A stretch of DNA of 44,423 nucleotides from a virus. The notes below the pieces were generated by a model. The model was not told the origin of the DNA. It made no database searches and saw only the letters and a program-made list of their open reading frames with translations. Shown here piece after piece: positions 31,108 to 38,999 of this stretch. Location: positions 1 through 44,423 of IMG/VR virus record IMGVR_UViG_3300043172_000201. One strand, given 5' to 3'. Numbering within the stretch: the first letter of the stretch is position 1; each line of letters starts with the position of its first letter. Position numbers and translations under genes: made by a program.

Positions 31108-31917
31108 ATGAGTAGAATAGGAACAACAGACTTCTTATTGGAAGTGGCAAAAGGCAAGGTAGAGGGCCACTACCCTGTAAACAAATTCGGGTCTTCAACC
31201 TTTATACAAGAAGCCCCTACAGATGTTTGGGATAAAGACCAGCAAATTTGGCTAGCACCGACTTCTGCACAAACACATCAGATAATATCTACATCTGATG
31301 AGGACTCTGACACAGGCGGCACAGTTGCTCAAGGGGCAGGGGCGAGAACAATAAGAGTGTATGGGCTTGAGACATGGGATAGCAAGGAAACAAACGAAGA
31401 TGTTATTATGGACGGTACTGCAACCGGCGGAAACTCCGTGGATACAGTAAATTCTTATGTCATCATACACAGGATGAAAGTCTTGACGACGGGTTCCGTT
31501 GGGCCATTCAGCAATGTTGGCATTATTTCTGCTATCGCAAACGGAGACGGGACTACCACCGCACAGATAGCCGCTGTTAAAGGCCAAACACAGATGGCGA
31601 TATTTGGTGTGCCTAGTACGCAAAAGTTTTATATGTATAATTATGCCGCTGCTATTGCCCACACTTCTCCGGCTCCAAATACCGCAGATTCAGCAGGAGT
31701 AATTATTATGCAGTCTACGGATATAGAAAACAACCCAACAGTTTTCACATTTAAACATACGGCGGCAATTCAAGACAATGGCCTAACTTCTCTGGATAGT
31801 TTTTTCAGTCCACCGAAAGTATTTGAGGGGCCTTGCGTTATAAAAATACAAATGGTTGCGTCAATCGAAAACGCATTTACAGACGCTTCATTCGATGGAG
31901 TTTTGGTAGATAACTAA
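31108..31917 (+). CDS. Virion-associated protein, 269 aa
   Basis: 269 aa from ATG 31108. Beta-rich with typical fibre-region composition (TSDEDSDTGGTVAQGAGART). Similar proteins occur next to fibre genes in uncultured podoviruses as unknown virion proteins. Function unknown; receptor-binding or fibre partner is a guess. Confidence 0.5.
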   Translation: MSRIGTTDFLLEVAKGKVEGHYPVNKFGSSTFIQEAPTDVWDKDQQIWLAPTSAQTHQIISTSDEDSDTGGTVAQGAGARTIRVYGLETWDSKETNEDVIMDGTATGGNSVDTVNSYVIIHRMKVLTTGSVGPFSNVGIISAIANGDGTTTAQIAAVKGQTQMAIFGVPSTQKFYMYNYAAAIAHTSPAPNTADSAGVIIMQSTDIENNPTVFTFKHTAAIQDNGLTSLDSFFSPPKVFEGPCVIKIQMVASIENAFTDASFDGVLVDN

Positions 31918-32388
31918 ATGATACCAGAAAATAAACAAGGCGACTGGCGGATTAAGCACCAGACAATAAAAGGCAAAACCTCTACTATTCTGTATCGGGG
32001 CAAGACGTTTGTTATGATGTCACCATATCCAGCAGACGATACGGTTGAGATAGCCAGAACCTTTCACGGCAAAGTCCTGATAGGTGGGCTTGGGCTTGGG
32101 TACGTAGCCAGTATACTACCAGACGAAGTAACGCATGTGGACATAGTAGAGAACTCGCAGGACGTTATCGACCTTGTATGGAAGCACCTTGACTTTGACG
32201 ACAGATACGAACTGCACCATGACGATATATTTAACTGGGAGCCAGACGGGTATGATTTTGTATACCTTGACACTTGGGATATGTCAGACAAGGCAGGGTA
32301 TGAGATGTACTTGAAACTAAAACCAATATTCCCCGACGCTTATTGTTGGGCAGAACAGGAGATGATATGTCGGTACAAAAAACAGTAA
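31918..32388 (+). CDS. SAM-dependent methyltransferase-like (spermidine-synthase fold) protein
   Basis: 156 aa. GKVLIGGLGLGYVASIL is a motif I Gly loop, HVDIVENSQDVIDLV the acidic motif II, and YDFVYLDTWD motif IV. The arrangement resembles spermidine-synthase-type domains and phage proteins annotated as methyltransferase. Substrate unknown. Begins immediately after the previous stop. Confidence 0.7.
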   Translation: MIPENKQGDWRIKHQTIKGKTSTILYRGKTFVMMSPYPADDTVEIARTFHGKVLIGGLGLGYVASILPDEVTHVDIVENSQDVIDLVWKHLDFDDRYELHHDDIFNWEPDGYDFVYLDTWDMSDKAGYEMYLKLKPIFPDAYCWAEQEMICRYKKQ

Positions 32389-32600
32389 CAATTTCAGACA
32401 CGTTTTGGCAGAGGCTTCTTAATGCTCCCGGTGATGTGCCGCTGGACAAGAACCAAGACCCGGTAATGACACAACAAAAGTATGCCCAGAAGTGGGTATT
32501 TGAGACAATCCGTGCTGCCGTGATAAAGGCTGAACATGTAGCAGCGACCCTGGCATTACAAAAACAACCCGTAACCGAAGAAGATTTTAGTATAGATTAA
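32367..32600 (+). CDS. Hypothetical protein, 77 aa
   Basis: 77 aa from ATG 32367, with AGGAGATG just upstream, overlapping the methyltransferase-like gene. Helical, MSVQKTVTISDTFWQRLLNA. Unknown family. Confidence 0.6.
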   Translation: MSVQKTVTISDTFWQRLLNAPGDVPLDKNQDPVMTQQKYAQKWVFETIRAAVIKAEHVAATLALQKQPVTEEDFSID

Positions 32601-32611
32601 GGAGAAAGAAA

Positions 32612-32785
32612 ATGAACAAAGAAGAAACCAAGAAAATCAAGACCCAGATCGACAAGTTAAAAGTAAAAGGCCATGGCTATTTTGTTGCCAGAGAGCAAGG
32701 GAACACAATGGTTGCCAACGCCAATAACGCTTTAATGCAGAATCTAAACGAAATACAGCAATTAGAGGCTAAACTCAAGGAGTAG
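32612..32785 (+). CDS. Small helical protein, 57 aa
   Basis: 57 aa, MNKEETKKIKTQIDKLKVKG start and a coiled-coil-like end (MQNLNEIQQLEAKLKE). AAGGAGAAAGAAA ribosome site. Four bases before the next gene. Unknown. Confidence 0.6.
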   Translation: MNKEETKKIKTQIDKLKVKGHGYFVAREQGNTMVANANNALMQNLNEIQQLEAKLKE

Positions 32786-32789
32786 CAAC

Positions 32790-33107
32790 ATGGCAAAGGA
32801 AGTACACGGATACATCAAGACATTGTTGGTGATAGCGGCGGTTATCTTCGCAGGTGGCGGATACGCTATGAAAATCAACGGGAACTCGACGGCAATCATC
32901 AAGGGAAGCGAGAAGATCGAGGCTGTCGAGGCCGACGTTGTAGACCTGAAGCTCCAGTATAAGGATATGGAGAACCTTGCCAAGTCGTCTGATACGTCAC
33001 TCAAGAGCATAAACAACGGCATATCCACGCTCGTACAGGACGTACAGGCAATGAAAACCGATATGGCCGTTACGAAAGTCAAAATAGAAACTCTAACAAA
33101 GGACTAA
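32790..33107 (+). CDS. Membrane-anchored coiled-coil protein (spanin-like layout)
   Basis: 105 aa. One N-terminal membrane segment (IKTLLVIAAVIFAGGGYAM) followed by a long amphipathic, coiled-coil-like region (EKIEAVEADVVDLKLQYKDM...). Inner-membrane anchor plus periplasmic coiled coil is the layout of an inner-membrane spanin, and it lies at the end of the virion operon. No outer-membrane partner is seen beside it. Alternative: tail-assembly or holin-like protein. Confidence 0.55.
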   Translation: MAKEVHGYIKTLLVIAAVIFAGGGYAMKINGNSTAIIKGSEKIEAVEADVVDLKLQYKDMENLAKSSDTSLKSINNGISTLVQDVQAMKTDMAVTKVKIETLTKD

Positions 33108-33109
33108 TC

Positions 33110-33205
33110 ATGCCCAGACACACACCGAAAGAAAAGGCCAAGAACAAGGTCAGGCAGAAAAAGAACAAGGTGAAAGTAAAGAAGCACAAGGTTAAACGAC
33201 GCTAG
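33110..33205 (+). CDS. Very basic 31-aa peptide
   Basis: 31 aa with more than half Lys/Arg (MPRHTPKEKAKNKVRQKKNK start). It follows the membrane protein by 2 bases. The last gene before the operon terminator. It may be a nucleic-acid- or envelope-binding peptide. Confidence 0.45.
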   Translation: MPRHTPKEKAKNKVRQKKNKVKVKKHKVKRR

Positions 33206-33225
33206 AATTTCATTCTCCTCCTCCG

Positions 33226-33263
33226 AAGTCACGGCTGGCATGGGCTGGTCGTGGCTTTATTTT
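33226..33263 (+). terminator. Rho-independent terminator of the virion operon
   Basis: AAGTCACG (33226-33233) pairs with CGTGGCTT (33250-33257), 8 bp with one G-T, then TTTATTTT. It is 20 bases after the last gene of the operon. Confidence 0.8.
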
Positions 33264-33335
33264 CACTTATTATCCCCATTTCTGAGCCAGCACCGGCGAT
33301 TCTCAAAGTATTTTCACTTTATTGCAAAAAATATA

Positions 33336-33363
33336 TAGACAACCCCAAGCTATGTGCTATAAT
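33336..33363 (+). promoter_or_regulatory. Plus-strand promoter of the right arm
   Basis: TAGACA (33336-33341), 16-base spacer, TATAAT (33358-33363), with TGC just before the -10 (extended type). Strong sigma70-like; 43 bases before the RHH-like gene. Confidence 0.7.
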
Positions 33364-33405
33364 TACCATAGACTTGTTAACCTTAACTTATAGAGGAATA
33401 ACGAA

Positions 33406-33546
33406 ATGGCAAACATTTATGTATCAGACGAAACTAAAGAACTACTTGAGAAAGTGAGCAAGGCGGATAGGCGCACGCAGGACGGCGAGATAATCTACAT
33501 GCTCGAAAAAAGAGCCGAAGAACTTCGGGAAGACGGTGAACTGTGA
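33406..33546 (+). CDS. Ribbon-helix-helix-like small protein, 46 aa
   Basis: 46 aa. MANIYVSDETKELLEKVSKA is a beta strand followed by a helix as in Arc/MetJ-type RHH proteins; the second helix (DGEIIYMLEKRAEELR) fits. First gene after a strong promoter, so it may autoregulate it. Stop overlaps the next GTG start. Confidence 0.65.
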   Translation: MANIYVSDETKELLEKVSKADRRTQDGEIIYMLEKRAEELREDGEL

Positions 33547-34022
33547 GGGCGATTAAATTTATCAATAAAGGATTCGCCATAGTAGACGACGAAGACCACG
33601 CCATGGTGTCTAGGCATAAGTGGTATGGCAAAAAGAATGCCGCCCTAACGACATACGCTAACGCCAACACCTATATAGATAAGAAGCCGGGAATCATATC
33701 TATGCACAGGCTTATTATGGGCGAGCCAGAAGGCAAAGAAATAGACCATATCAACGGACATGGATGGGATAACCGCCGATCTAACCTCCGGGTTTGCACA
33801 ACTACGGAGAATCACCAGAATAGCAGGCCGTACCGAAATGGGACATCTAAATACAAGGGTGTTTCGTGGTCTATGAAAGAGGGCAAGTGGATATGCAGCG
33901 TGAACCACAAGACAATAGGGCTTTATGAGTGCGAATTGGACGCGGCGGTGATGTATGACGAATTAGCCAGAAAAGAATTCGGAGAGTTCGCAAGGACGAA
34001 CTTCCAAGCAATAACCATTTAA
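33543..34022 (+). CDS. HNH homing endonuclease with AP2-like domain
   Basis: 159 aa with a GTG start at 33543 overlapping the previous stop (GTGA). HRLIMGEPEGKEIDHINGHG with DNRRSNLRVCTTTENHQN is the HNH core of phage homing endonucleases; the C-terminus (SKYKGVSWSMKEGKWICSV ... YDELARKEFGEFARTNF) is the AP2-type DNA-binding unit common in these proteins. Free-standing: no intron is seen around it. Probably a selfish element inserted near the promoter. Confidence 0.85.
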   Translation: MRAIKFINKGFAIVDDEDHAMVSRHKWYGKKNAALTTYANANTYIDKKPGIISMHRLIMGEPEGKEIDHINGHGWDNRRSNLRVCTTTENHQNSRPYRNGTSKYKGVSWSMKEGKWICSVNHKTIGLYECELDAAVMYDELARKEFGEFARTNFQAITI

Positions 34023-34036
34023 TAAGGAGTATGAAC

Positions 34037-34267
34037 ATGAAGACAACAAAAATCTATGAAGGCACAGTAATCGCAGTAACCGAGGACTTACACGAGGGTT
34101 CGGGCGTGCTCAAGGGCACGTACCGGAAGCCTATTGTGTTCCGTATGCCCCTTGAAGCGGCAAACGAGACATCAGCCAAGCACGAGCTTATTCAGGCGGC
34201 ATTGCTGATTGAGCCTAAGCTTGACCTTGACACAGCGGAGATCACTTGCTGCCCTTTTTGCGGGTAG
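34037..34267 (+). CDS. Hypothetical protein ending in CPFCG, possibly frameshifted
   Basis: 76 aa from ATG 34037, 8 bases after AAGGAG; an ATG at 34031 is too near. The frame ends just after CCPFCG. In the +1 frame the next codons read GSTTCSDELWG and continue to a stop at 34392-34394 with normal composition (LLDYLAAQGKCRNILESLG). CPFCGSTTC is a usual zinc-motif order, so a frameshift at the G run near 34260-34264 is possible. Confidence 0.5.
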   Translation: MKTTKIYEGTVIAVTEDLHEGSGVLKGTYRKPIVFRMPLEAANETSAKHELIQAALLIEPKLDLDTAEITCCPFCG

Positions 34268-35133
34268 TACAACCTGTTCGGATGAGCTTTGGGGACGTAG
34301 CCCCCTGCTTGACTACCTCGCCGCCCAAGGCAAGTGCCGAAACATCCTTGAGTCCCTCGGAATGCCCTCCGACACCTACATCAGACGTCTCTAGCTACAC
34401 CCCCGCCGTGGGCGATGTGGTGGAGTTTGAGCGAGAAGGCGACACTTGCAAGGGTGTGGTATTTACGGACAGCATAGGAAGTCTAGTCATCACTAGATAC
34501 ACCATAAAGAATGGGCACTCGTGCTTTGGTACAGTTGATGGGAATCTCAAAACCGTCTACAAGGATATTCGTAAAACTGGCACGTCCAGCCTTGACCTTG
34601 ATGGACTGAGTTGTACCATAGCCTCAGATAAAGCCAAAGCCTACTTCGCCCAAGAGCAAGAGATTGAAGAAGTTGCAGAACACCTGACTGGCTCAGATGA
34701 GTCCAAGTACAAGGTCGGTCAGTTGGTGGAAGTTGTGCGTAGAAGCATGAATGCTGCCTGTGTCGCGGGCGATGTGGTTTTAGTTGTAGAGTGCGGCTGT
34801 GGCAATCCGGTAGTACGGGATAAAGAAGGTGTGACTTGGTTCGTTGAACCAGACAGCTTCCGCCCCCTGTCCGGCACATACGCCGAGCGTCAGGCCAAGT
34901 TTATCGACTTCTATGATTTAAAGGTCGGCTCAAAGGTCAAGGTTGTGCGGAAGTTTGACTGTGGCGAAGGCGGCAATAATGCAAGGTCATGGGATTCGTG
35001 CCGAGATAAAGCCGCTATGCAAGGTGGCACGTTTGAGTTTCGGAATTCAAGTGACACTAGTGTTTGTCTTTGGACCGCAGATAAGGGTGATTGGTGGTGC
35101 TTCCCCTACTTCGCCCTAGAACCAGTAAAGTAA
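34246..35133 (+). CDS. Hypothetical protein with three KOW-like repeats
   Basis: 295 aa if begun at 34246 (TTG). Three segments share a GDxVxV pattern: TPAVGDVVEFEREGDTCKGV, KYKVGQLVEVVRRSMNAACV and DLKVGSKVKVVRKFDCGEGG, suggesting small SH3/KOW-type beta-barrels. The first 50 residues are Pro/Ser-rich and may be out-of-frame sequence of the upstream gene; GTG 34408 is another start. Function unknown. Confidence 0.5.
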   Translation: MLPFLRVVQPVRMSFGDVAPCLTTSPPKASAETSLSPSECPPTPTSDVSSYTPAVGDVVEFEREGDTCKGVVFTDSIGSLVITRYTIKNGHSCFGTVDGNLKTVYKDIRKTGTSSLDLDGLSCTIASDKAKAYFAQEQEIEEVAEHLTGSDESKYKVGQLVEVVRRSMNAACVAGDVVLVVECGCGNPVVRDKEGVTWFVEPDSFRPLSGTYAERQAKFIDFYDLKVGSKVKVVRKFDCGEGGNNARSWDSCRDKAAMQGGTFEFRNSSDTSVCLWTADKGDWWCFPYFALEPVK

Positions 35134-35187
35134 CGCGATAGCAAGCCAGTCCCGCGAGGCTGGTGGCAATTATTCATGGAGATTATT

Positions 35188-35376
35188 ATGACCGCAGAAC
35201 AAGAACGAAACCTAGACGCCACTCTAGGCATAATCAAGATTGCCTTTGACCTGCTCAAGATCGAGGAGAAAGACCTCAAGGCTATGGGCATGGACAGAGA
35301 GGCACAAATGATAAACCAGTCCTTAAAGGCGATCAGCATTGCTACGGTCTGGATTGTAGAGGAGATAGATAAATGA
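35188..35376 (+). CDS. Hypothetical protein, 62 aa
   Basis: 62 aa from ATG 35188, GGAG 6 bases upstream; helical (MTAEQERNLDATLGIIKIAF). Overlaps the next start by 4 bases. Unknown. Confidence 0.6.
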   Translation: MTAEQERNLDATLGIIKIAFDLLKIEEKDLKAMGMDREAQMINQSLKAISIATVWIVEEIDK

Positions 35377-35603
35377 AAATTGGCGAACACAATAGAATAG
35401 TGAATGAAGTTAATGGGTTAAGGGATTTGTTTATCAAGGGCAGGTCTAATCCATACCGAGTATCCACTAAGGTCTGGAAATACATGCTGTTGAATGAAAA
35501 AGATAGGGTTGTTATTGACGGTGCTGTTCGTAGGCTGAGTGCCAAAGGCATGGGTGCGGGCGTTTATGAGATTTCCGTAAGCACGGTGGGGGTTGTCCGA
35601 TGA
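35373..35603 (+). CDS. Hypothetical protein, 76 aa
   Basis: 76 aa, coupled at both ends by ATGA overlaps. MKIGEHNRIVNEVNGLRDLF start; C-terminus beta-rich. Unknown. Confidence 0.6.
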   Translation: MKIGEHNRIVNEVNGLRDLFIKGRSNPYRVSTKVWKYMLLNEKDRVVIDGAVRRLSAKGMGAGVYEISVSTVGVVR

Positions 35604-35776
35604 ACGAGCCTAAATGTGCTAAATGCGGAAACCCAGACATATACAAGTCATGGGACTCAGTGTTTCGTGAAGGCAAAACAGCCCTGTGTCGGATATGCTT
35701 TGAGGACTTATTCTCAGATATGCTAATAGTAAGAAAAGAACTGGAACTATGTGAAAGGTGTAGAGATGAGATTTAG
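35600..35776 (+). CDS. Zinc-ribbon-like small protein, 58 aa
   Basis: 58 aa with CAKCGN, CRICF and CERC pairs, a double four-Cys arrangement. ATGA overlap with the preceding gene and 11-base overlap with the following one support it. Unknown; binding of nucleic acid is possible. Confidence 0.6.
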   Translation: MNEPKCAKCGNPDIYKSWDSVFREGKTALCRICFEDLFSDMLIVRKELELCERCRDEI

Positions 35777-36215
35777 AGATATTCAAAACCAGACAACATG
35801 GGTTAAGCAATGCGAAGTTGAGGTGCTTGATGTAGGCTCGCCAGAGGTCGCTCAGTTTGGCTGGTGTCAGGTCATTGACGTTAAGGACGGGCAGGGCGTG
35901 GCTGGGTGCTTAAACGTGTTCCTAGACGACCTCATGGGCGTTGTGCTGTCAGGTGAGACAGGTAAGCAGTGGTACGACATTAAGTGGGATAGGCAGAAAG
36001 AATACTACAAAGCCCGCCCTGCCCTTGCTCCGCCAAAGATTCAGGAAGCACCTGTGCATGAGCCTACAGCAGAAGACGTTAAGGGGCGTAGGGATGTTAA
36101 GGTGGATTGTATTAGAAGTGCAGTGATATTTCTACCCGACAGCGCAAGAGTGTCTGATGCAGGCAAGGTCATAGAAGTAGCAGATGTGTTTTTAAATTGG
36201 ATATATAAATCATAG
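35766..36215 (+). CDS. Hypothetical protein, 149 aa
   Basis: 149 aa from ATG 35766, with AAAGGTG upstream; a GTG at 35751 is less favoured. The first half is soluble and aromatic (FGWCQVIDVKDGQGVAG), the second linker-like. Near the recombination genes. Unknown. Confidence 0.6.
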   Translation: MRFRDIQNQTTWVKQCEVEVLDVGSPEVAQFGWCQVIDVKDGQGVAGCLNVFLDDLMGVVLSGETGKQWYDIKWDRQKEYYKARPALAPPKIQEAPVHEPTAEDVKGRRDVKVDCIRSAVIFLPDSARVSDAGKVIEVADVFLNWIYKS

Positions 36216-36230
36216 CGAAGAAAGGAAAAG

Positions 36231-36632
36231 ATGGAATTACTAAACAAGATACAAAAAGAGTTGAGCGTGCCTAAGAATAGGCGTAACACATTTGGAAACT
36301 ACAATTATCGGAGTTGCGAGGATATACTGAACGCCGTTAAGCCTCTGTTGGGCGAGAGTACGCTTGTCTTAACCGACAGCGTGACAGAGTGCGGTGGCAG
36401 GGTGTTCGTAGTAGCAAAGGCTATCCTTAATGACGGAGCGAATGAGGCTATTGTTGAGGGGTGTGCCGAAGTGCCACCACAACGTAAAGGCATGGACGCT
36501 TCGCAGATTACAGGGTGTGCCTCTAGTTATGCTAGGAAGTACGCATTAAACGGCTTGTTCTGTATTGATGACGTGAAAGACGCCGATTCAGACGAGCATA
36601 ATGAGAAAGAAGAAAGTGGAGACGAATGGTAA
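36231..36632 (+). CDS. erf: ERF-type single-strand annealing recombinase
   Basis: 133 aa. Helix LLNKIQKELSVPKNRRNTFG then YNYRSCEDILNAVKPLL followed by GCASSYARKYALNGLFCIDD is the order of the ERF/Sak family core, especially the SYARKYALxxLFxIDD motif. It anneals complementary single strands in phage recombination and replication. An acidic tail follows. AAAGGAAAAG ribosome site. Next gene is SSB-like. Confidence 0.85.
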   Translation: MELLNKIQKELSVPKNRRNTFGNYNYRSCEDILNAVKPLLGESTLVLTDSVTECGGRVFVVAKAILNDGANEAIVEGCAEVPPQRKGMDASQITGCASSYARKYALNGLFCIDDVKDADSDEHNEKEESGDEW

Positions 36633-36928
36633 TGGCTAAAGAAAAGATTTTTATTGACGGAATGATAATAAAGAAACCGCACGCAAATGCACCTGATTTT
36701 GTCAAGTGCAGTATGTCGTTTAAGATGGTGGACTTTATTGCATTCGCACGGAAGCACCAAAAAGACGGCTGGATTAACGCAGACCTCAAGGTGTCTAAAG
36801 ATGGCAAGCTGTACGCTGAACTAGACACATGGGAACCCAAACAGGATTCTGGCGGGGACGATTGGAGCGCACCCAACAAAGAGCCAGAGGCGGAAGCGAA
36901 AGGCGCCGACGATGACATCCCGTTCTAA
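36632..36928 (+). CDS. SSB-like single-stranded DNA-binding protein
   Basis: 98 aa from ATG 36632, overlapping the ERF stop (TAATG). An OB-fold-like body (VKCSMSFKMVDFIAFARKHQ; GWINADLKVSKDGKLYAELD) and an acidic tail ending DDDIPF, the tip by which bacterial SSBs recruit partners. Short for an SSB; body resemblance is modest, but the tail and ERF neighbour support it. Confidence 0.65.
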   Translation: MAKEKIFIDGMIIKKPHANAPDFVKCSMSFKMVDFIAFARKHQKDGWINADLKVSKDGKLYAELDTWEPKQDSGGDDWSAPNKEPEAEAKGADDDIPF

Positions 36929-37142
36929 GTGGTGCGATATATGCGGCGGCAACCTAATCAACGGTAGCTGCCCAGAACACAGGACTCCATCGCTTCCTCT
37001 AGAGAAGAAAGGCGTAGATACGTTACACAACGACACTTCGACTCTTGATGAAGTAGAACTTAGCCCCTCACGCCTCGGTGGCGTGGGGCGGCTTTTAACT
37101 AAGCGAGAAATAGAGCTATTGAATAACCCTTTTGGGAGATAA
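36912..37142 (+). CDS. Zinc-motif hypothetical protein, 76 aa
   Basis: 76 aa overlapping the SSB-like end by 17 bases. CDICGGNLINGSCPEH gives a four-ligand zinc knuckle at residues 8-23. The rest is low complexity and basic. Unknown. Confidence 0.55.
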   Translation: MTSRSKWCDICGGNLINGSCPEHRTPSLPLEKKGVDTLHNDTSTLDEVELSPSRLGGVGRLLTKREIELLNNPFGR

Positions 37143-37146
37143 GAAA

Positions 37147-37392
37147 ATGAAGATTAAGGAACGAACTTTAACTGAGGCGGCATCAGAAGACAATGATTAC
37201 CGCGATGCCATTGAAATCTTTGATGGCGAAACAGAGATATTCAGTGCACACGATGGCGAGTGTGAAGACAACACACTAGGCAGAAATTTCAGTGATTGCT
37301 GGAATGTCGTTGGCCTGATGAAAGCGGCTTATGACGCTGGTGTGGCCGGTGAGGGATTCACAGTTGAACACGAACAAGTTGACGAAATGTAA
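37147..37392 (+). CDS. Acidic hypothetical protein, 81 aa
   Basis: 81 aa from ATG 37147, GGGAGATAAG upstream. Very acidic (MKIKERTLTEAASEDNDYRD), could be a DNA-mimic-like or regulatory protein, but this is only composition. Unknown family. Confidence 0.55.
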   Translation: MKIKERTLTEAASEDNDYRDAIEIFDGETEIFSAHDGECEDNTLGRNFSDCWNVVGLMKAAYDAGVAGEGFTVEHEQVDEM

Positions 37393-37403
37393 GGAGCAGT
37401 AAC

Positions 37404-37814
37404 ATGAAATACCCAGTACAGGTAGCCAGTGGACAGCTCATCGGGCTTGACAAGGATAGGTGGTCGAAGATGATACACTCAAGCAAGGACGGTGACTACG
37501 AGATACTGTTCAGGAAAAAGGTAGAATGGGATGTTACGCAGATGAATAACTGGTTTCACGGGCCTGCGTTGGACTTTGTGCGGGAACAGTTCAGAAAAGC
37601 CAAGCGTCTATACAGCAAGAAGAAACTCAAGGAGATGCTCAAGGACGAGCTTGGCCCCAGAGAACATATCAAGATTGGAACAAAGCTTATATGGGACGTG
37701 AAATCAACTGGTGACTATACTTACGATGAATACTACAAGTTCCTATTTGATTTAAACCAGTGGTGCGTAGAGTGCTTTAAGTGCGAGTTGCCACCAAGTG
37801 ACCAGATAGAATAA
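37404..37814 (+). CDS. Possible phage recombination-associated protein, 136 aa
   Basis: 136 aa. The core MNNWFHGPALDFVREQFRKA and a C-terminus DEYYKFLFDLNQWCVECFKC with ELPPSDQ recall a common phage family in recombination regions (NinB-like or of the same order). Position next to ERF and NinG-like genes agrees. Not certain. Confidence 0.45.
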   Translation: MKYPVQVASGQLIGLDKDRWSKMIHSSKDGDYEILFRKKVEWDVTQMNNWFHGPALDFVREQFRKAKRLYSKKKLKEMLKDELGPREHIKIGTKLIWDVKSTGDYTYDEYYKFLFDLNQWCVECFKCELPPSDQIE

Positions 37815-37834
37815 CATTTAATTGGAGAATAGAC

Positions 37835-38341
37835 ATGGACAAGAATCAAGCAAAATTAGACGAATTAACCGCACACCGAGATCACACGAACGGCAGGATA
37901 GAGGAACTAGAACAGCTTATCGCCGAGGAACAGAAGCCGAAGCTGAGGCATGGGGATTATGGGTACTTTTTATCGGGTGCAAGGTGGCTTATTATCAAGA
38001 GGAATGAAATCCTAGAGATTTCTGGCGGTTGCTCTGCAAGCGGGATGAAAGCGTCGGCATTGCCGAGTTATGACCGTGATGGCTATGTCGGCAACATCTT
38101 CGACGACCTCGCAGCCATGCAAGAGGATGTGACGGAGTTTGAGGTGAAGTCTCCCTCTCATCAGACAACAGGTTATCTCGTACATGGGCGACAATCCGGC
38201 GATGGCAACGGATTTATTTTAGAGGTTACAAATTACGATGGCAAGTATCAGAGTGTTAGACTTGACTCGCCACAGATGAAGAAATTGGCCCTCAAGCTAC
38301 GCCAGATGGAAGCCACGCTCAAGCGGAGGGCGGGCAAATGA
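37835..38341 (+). CDS. Hypothetical protein with N-terminal coiled coil, 168 aa
   Basis: 168 aa. Residues 1-35 form a coiled coil (LDELTAHRDHTNGRIEELEQ); the rest is globular, with SGGCSASGMKASAL and a basic C-terminus. TTGGAGAATA ribosome site. Unknown. Confidence 0.6.
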   Translation: MDKNQAKLDELTAHRDHTNGRIEELEQLIAEEQKPKLRHGDYGYFLSGARWLIIKRNEILEISGGCSASGMKASALPSYDRDGYVGNIFDDLAAMQEDVTEFEVKSPSHQTTGYLVHGRQSGDGNGFILEVTNYDGKYQSVRLDSPQMKKLALKLRQMEATLKRRAGK

Positions 38342-38619
38342 AAGACTTTATGAAAATCTTCATACTGCTATTTATGGGTAGCATAATTGGGCTACTCTGC
38401 CACGAATGTTCTCCGAGCAGGCAAGGCACGGAAGCTGACACAGGCACGGATGCCTCTTATTACTACATCGTCTCAGACAAGGCCAGAGGCTACATTGACG
38501 GCGTAGAGACCAAAACCTTTGAGGATTACCAAGAGGCCGTAGGGACGAAGCCAGACGGCAAAGCAGGGATTAACACATGCACGGCTACTAACTTCTATAA
38601 TGCACAGGAAGGAATATGA
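38338..38619 (+). CDS. Secreted or lipoprotein-like protein, 93 aa
   Basis: 93 aa with a signal-like start (MKDFMKIFILLFMGSIIGLL then CHEC). The remainder is polar and probably extracytoplasmic. The Cys after the hydrophobic stretch could be lipidated, but the lipobox is poor. Unknown; lysis or exclusion role possible. Confidence 0.5.
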   Translation: MKDFMKIFILLFMGSIIGLLCHECSPSRQGTEADTGTDASYYYIVSDKARGYIDGVETKTFEDYQEAVGTKPDGKAGINTCTATNFYNAQEGI

Positions 38620-38999
38620 AGCGTAAATCTATCATCGGTCGCATGGACACCCTTGCCCGCAAGATAATCCGGCTCAGGGACGTGACCTGTCAGTGCCCAG
38701 AGTGTACCCACGGCATGAATTTACAAGTTGCCCATGTAGCCATAATCCGCAGGTACTACCTAGCACGCTGGGACTTGATTAACCTCTTGCTCATGTGCGA
38801 GAAGTGCCACCAGAAGTTCGACACCAACACGGCTTGGGGCATGGCTTGGTTCTTAGAGACGTTCCCTGCCAGATTCAAGTACCTTGCAGAGCTAAAGATA
38901 CTCAAGAACAGCCCCGCAGAGAGAACAAGGACGTGGCGGGATTGTGACCTGAAAGAGATCGAAGATTACCTTAGAGAAAAGCTAGGAGAAATGACATGA
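38616..38999 (+). CDS. NinG/Rap-like HNH nuclease
   Basis: 127 aa. DTLARKIIRLRDVTCQCPEC, LQVAHVAIIRRYYLARWDL and MCEKCHQKFD match the Cys/His core of NinG-type (lambda Rap, Holliday-junction) nucleases and similar HNH proteins. With ERF and SSB nearby it likely acts in DNA recombination. Overlaps neighbours by 4 bases at both ends. Confidence 0.7.
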   Translation: MKRKSIIGRMDTLARKIIRLRDVTCQCPECTHGMNLQVAHVAIIRRYYLARWDLINLLLMCEKCHQKFDTNTAWGMAWFLETFPARFKYLAELKILKNSPAERTRTWRDCDLKEIEDYLREKLGEMT

